In this document: one piece after another, positions 62,056 through 64,000 of the stretch
Numbering within the stretch: the stretch's first letter is position 1
Layout: the number at the start of each line of letters is the position of its first letter
Assembly (NCBI RefSeq): GCF_947623445.1
Contig: NC_135241.1
Span: 19,284,501-19,348,500 of the forward strand
DNA from: Clavelina lepadiformis
Lineage: Eukaryota; Chordata; Ascidiacea; Aplousobranchia; Clavelinidae
DNA length: 64,000 bases
Direction: 5' to 3'
The notes under the pieces: model-generated
Database searches by the model: none
Told to the model about the DNA's origin: nothing
What the model saw: the letters and a program-made list of their open reading frames with translations, nothing else
Translations under genes and position numbers: made by a program

Positions 62056-64000
62056 ATGAGTAGTGTAGATGCCTATGGACCAAGTTCTCAAACTTTAACC
62101 TTCTTGGATACAGAAGATAGTGATCTACTTGCTGCTGGTGGAGATACGCAGGTATGGAAAGTGAATTACTGGTATCTGTAGTATATGATTGTCCAAGTAG
62201 TTAACATAGAGCTAGTGCTTTTGATATAAGGTGTATGTGTTAGATATTTTAAGTAATGTATAGTAGACGTATACTGTACACCGTGTGAACCAAAATCTGC
62301 TTTAACATACATCGAATCTGTAAAGGATGCCATTAGAGCAATTATTATATATATATATACATTAATTCTTAATCTTTGTCATGTCAGGCAAGTGAATATG
62401 AGTTCACAGACTTCACTGTACCATCACAAACCCAGACTCAAACACAGACCCAGCATAGTCAAGCAAGTCAAGTAGAAGTTGGTGATCATAGTCAAGTGAG
62501 TATCATTTAATCCTTATTAATGCTAAAAGGACAATTTTGGGGTAAAAAAATGCCAAAACAATGTTTTCATCTTTGCTACCCTTTTTATCCTAAATTAAAT
62601 GGCAATCTGCAGACTCAGGATGTTCCCGGAGAGGATGCTGTTGGTGGCCTTCAGGAAAGCATTCACGTGGCCACACAAGGTGTCGCTGATCTCTGCTTTG
62701 AAGAGGAAGAAGATGAAGATGGATTCTATACGAAGGATCTTCCGGAACATGCGTGCAGGTAACACGCAACATAAGATTTTTATGCAATTTTGAGTTACCC
62801 TGGCTGTTGTTTAATTTTTTAATTTGTCACTAAATGATAATAAATAATTGGTGATCATGATTATGAAATTTCTCAATGATTGTATTTGCTTTTCTTTTGT
62901 GGCAGGTACTGTGGAATACATGACCCCAACTGTGTTGTTATGTGCAACAGTACTCGCAAGTGGTTTTGCAATGGCCGAGGGAATACTTCTGGAAGGTAGG
63001 TTTTAGTAACTACATTTTTACAAGCTGTTACTCCTTTTTAATCATTTTCAACAGACAAACAAATATCACTAATTTTCCAGCCACAAATTTTGTTCGGCAT
63101 GTTTTTCTAGCAATCTTTATGTAATATTATGGTGAGTTAATTTTTTCCTTTTTCATCTAGCCATATTATAAATCACTTGGTGAGAGCGAAATGCAAAGAG
63201 GTTACTCTTCATCGAGATGGCCAGCTTGGAGATTCAGTGTTGGAGTGCTACAATTGTGGATGCAGGAATGTCTTCCTGCTGGGTTATATTCCAGCAAAGG
63301 CTGACTCTGTAGTTGTGTTGCTGTGCAGGTGATAGCTTTGCCAATGATATTAAAATATGATAACTCAATGAAAATCAAAGAATTACGTGTGGTTGTGGTG
63401 TTGTTATTTGTTCCTTATTTGGTCATTCTGCATATGTTTATTCATATTTTCCCAGACAACCATGCGCCAACCAGAGCAGCTTGAAGGATATGAGTTGGTG
63501 AGTGTACAAAGATATTGTTAATTACGCATAAATGTTACCCATTGTTGGTTTAATAATATGACACTTATTACATCGTGATGTCACTTGAAATGAAACAATT
63601 CCTTCATTTTTCTAGGGATGCCTCTCAGTGGTCTCCTCTCATCCAGGATCGTTGTTTCCTCAACTGGCTCGTAAAAATTCCATCGGAGGAAGAGCAAATG
63701 CGTGCTCGACAGATCACTGCACAGCAGATTAACAAACTGGAAGAGTTATGGAAGGTTAGAGTAACTGCATCTTCTGTCTTTGCTTTATCACAATATTTGT
63801 ATGTATAGTACAGTATTGGAAATTCAAGAATGTATTGTCTACCGCACCGTTTTTCACATATTCTTACGCATATCGATAATAGAAACTATGGTAGTGGAAT
63901 TCAATGCTTCCAACTTGATATTCTGATTTTTCAGGAAAACGGGGATGCTACTATTGAAGATCTTGAAAAGCCTGGTGTAGATGAAGAACCCCAAGCGGTT
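62056..64000 (+). CDS. UPF1: UPF1 RNA helicase (NMD), N-terminal part, runs off the window
   Basis: Exons: 62056-62151, 62388-62495, 62613-62758, 62906-62995, 63161-63328, 63456-63497, 63616-63754, 63935 to the window end. Joined they give 285 residues without a stop. The N-terminus ([31 protein letters not shown]) and acidic stretch [22 protein letters not shown] precede the Cys/His-rich domain. Its zinc ligands lie in [51 protein letters not shown] and [17 protein letters not shown]. After it comes [19 protein letters not shown]1 is the ATP-dependent SF1 helicase of nonsense-mediated decay; this domain binds UPF2 and auto-inhibits the helicase. The Gly-rich run between the two N-terminal blocks in human UPF1 is replaced by a short Gln/Ser-rich segment. 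The helicase domains lie beyond position 64000. Confidence 0.96.

Overview
This is an AT-rich metazoan genomic window with compact, intron-containing genes. The genes look like single-copy orthologues of chordate genes. Protein similarity as I recall it, short introns, several intronless genes and many small hAT-type MITEs suggest an invertebrate deuterostome, most likely an ascidian tunicate (Ciona-like). That assignment is inference; no database search was possible. All exon models were built by hand by matching reading frame, GT-AG borders and splice phase.

Layout. 1-6157: no exon recognised, probably intron or upstream sequence of the next gene. 6158-14091 (+): 3' part of a PLEKHA5/6/7-type gene, 20 exons, 871 codons visible; the WW and PH exons lie to the left of the window or were not recognised. 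14.3-16.5 kb: spacer with a hAT MITE. 16555-16767 (-): intronless HSBP1. 16.8-21.5 kb: spacer with a tRNA-derived SINE and MITE remnants. 21562-35375 (+): complete NEDD4-type HECT ubiquitin ligase, 25 exons, 885 aa (C2, four WW, HECT), with a 6.75-kb intron inside the C2 domain. 38778-39593 (+): intronless RNF168/169-type RING ligase. 40051-43037 (+): TIMM44, 8 exons, 432 aa. 43441-46196 and 47840-51189 (both -): two tandem, complete uronyl/heparan 2-O-sulfotransferase-like genes with identical 8-exon structures. 51.2-60.8 kb: gene-free, repeat-rich spacer with hAT MITEs, a foldback element and nested repeats. 60810-61511 (+): intronless SPC25. 62056-64000 (+): 5' eight exons of UPF1, running off the window.

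The genes do not form one pathway. They cover ubiquitin signalling (NEDD4, RNF168-like), mitochondrial import (TIMM44), glycosaminoglycan sulfation (two paralogues), kinetochore (SPC25), nonsense-mediated decay (UPF1), heat-shock regulation (HSBP1) and junction or cytoskeletal scaffolding (PLEKHA). I found no clearly new system. The most interesting items are the sulfotransferase pair (uneven divergence, altered splice sites in one copy), a roughly 700-bp imperfect palindrome set among nested repeats, several MITEs with exact 8-bp target duplications, and a possible trans-splice acceptor next to the TIMM44 start.
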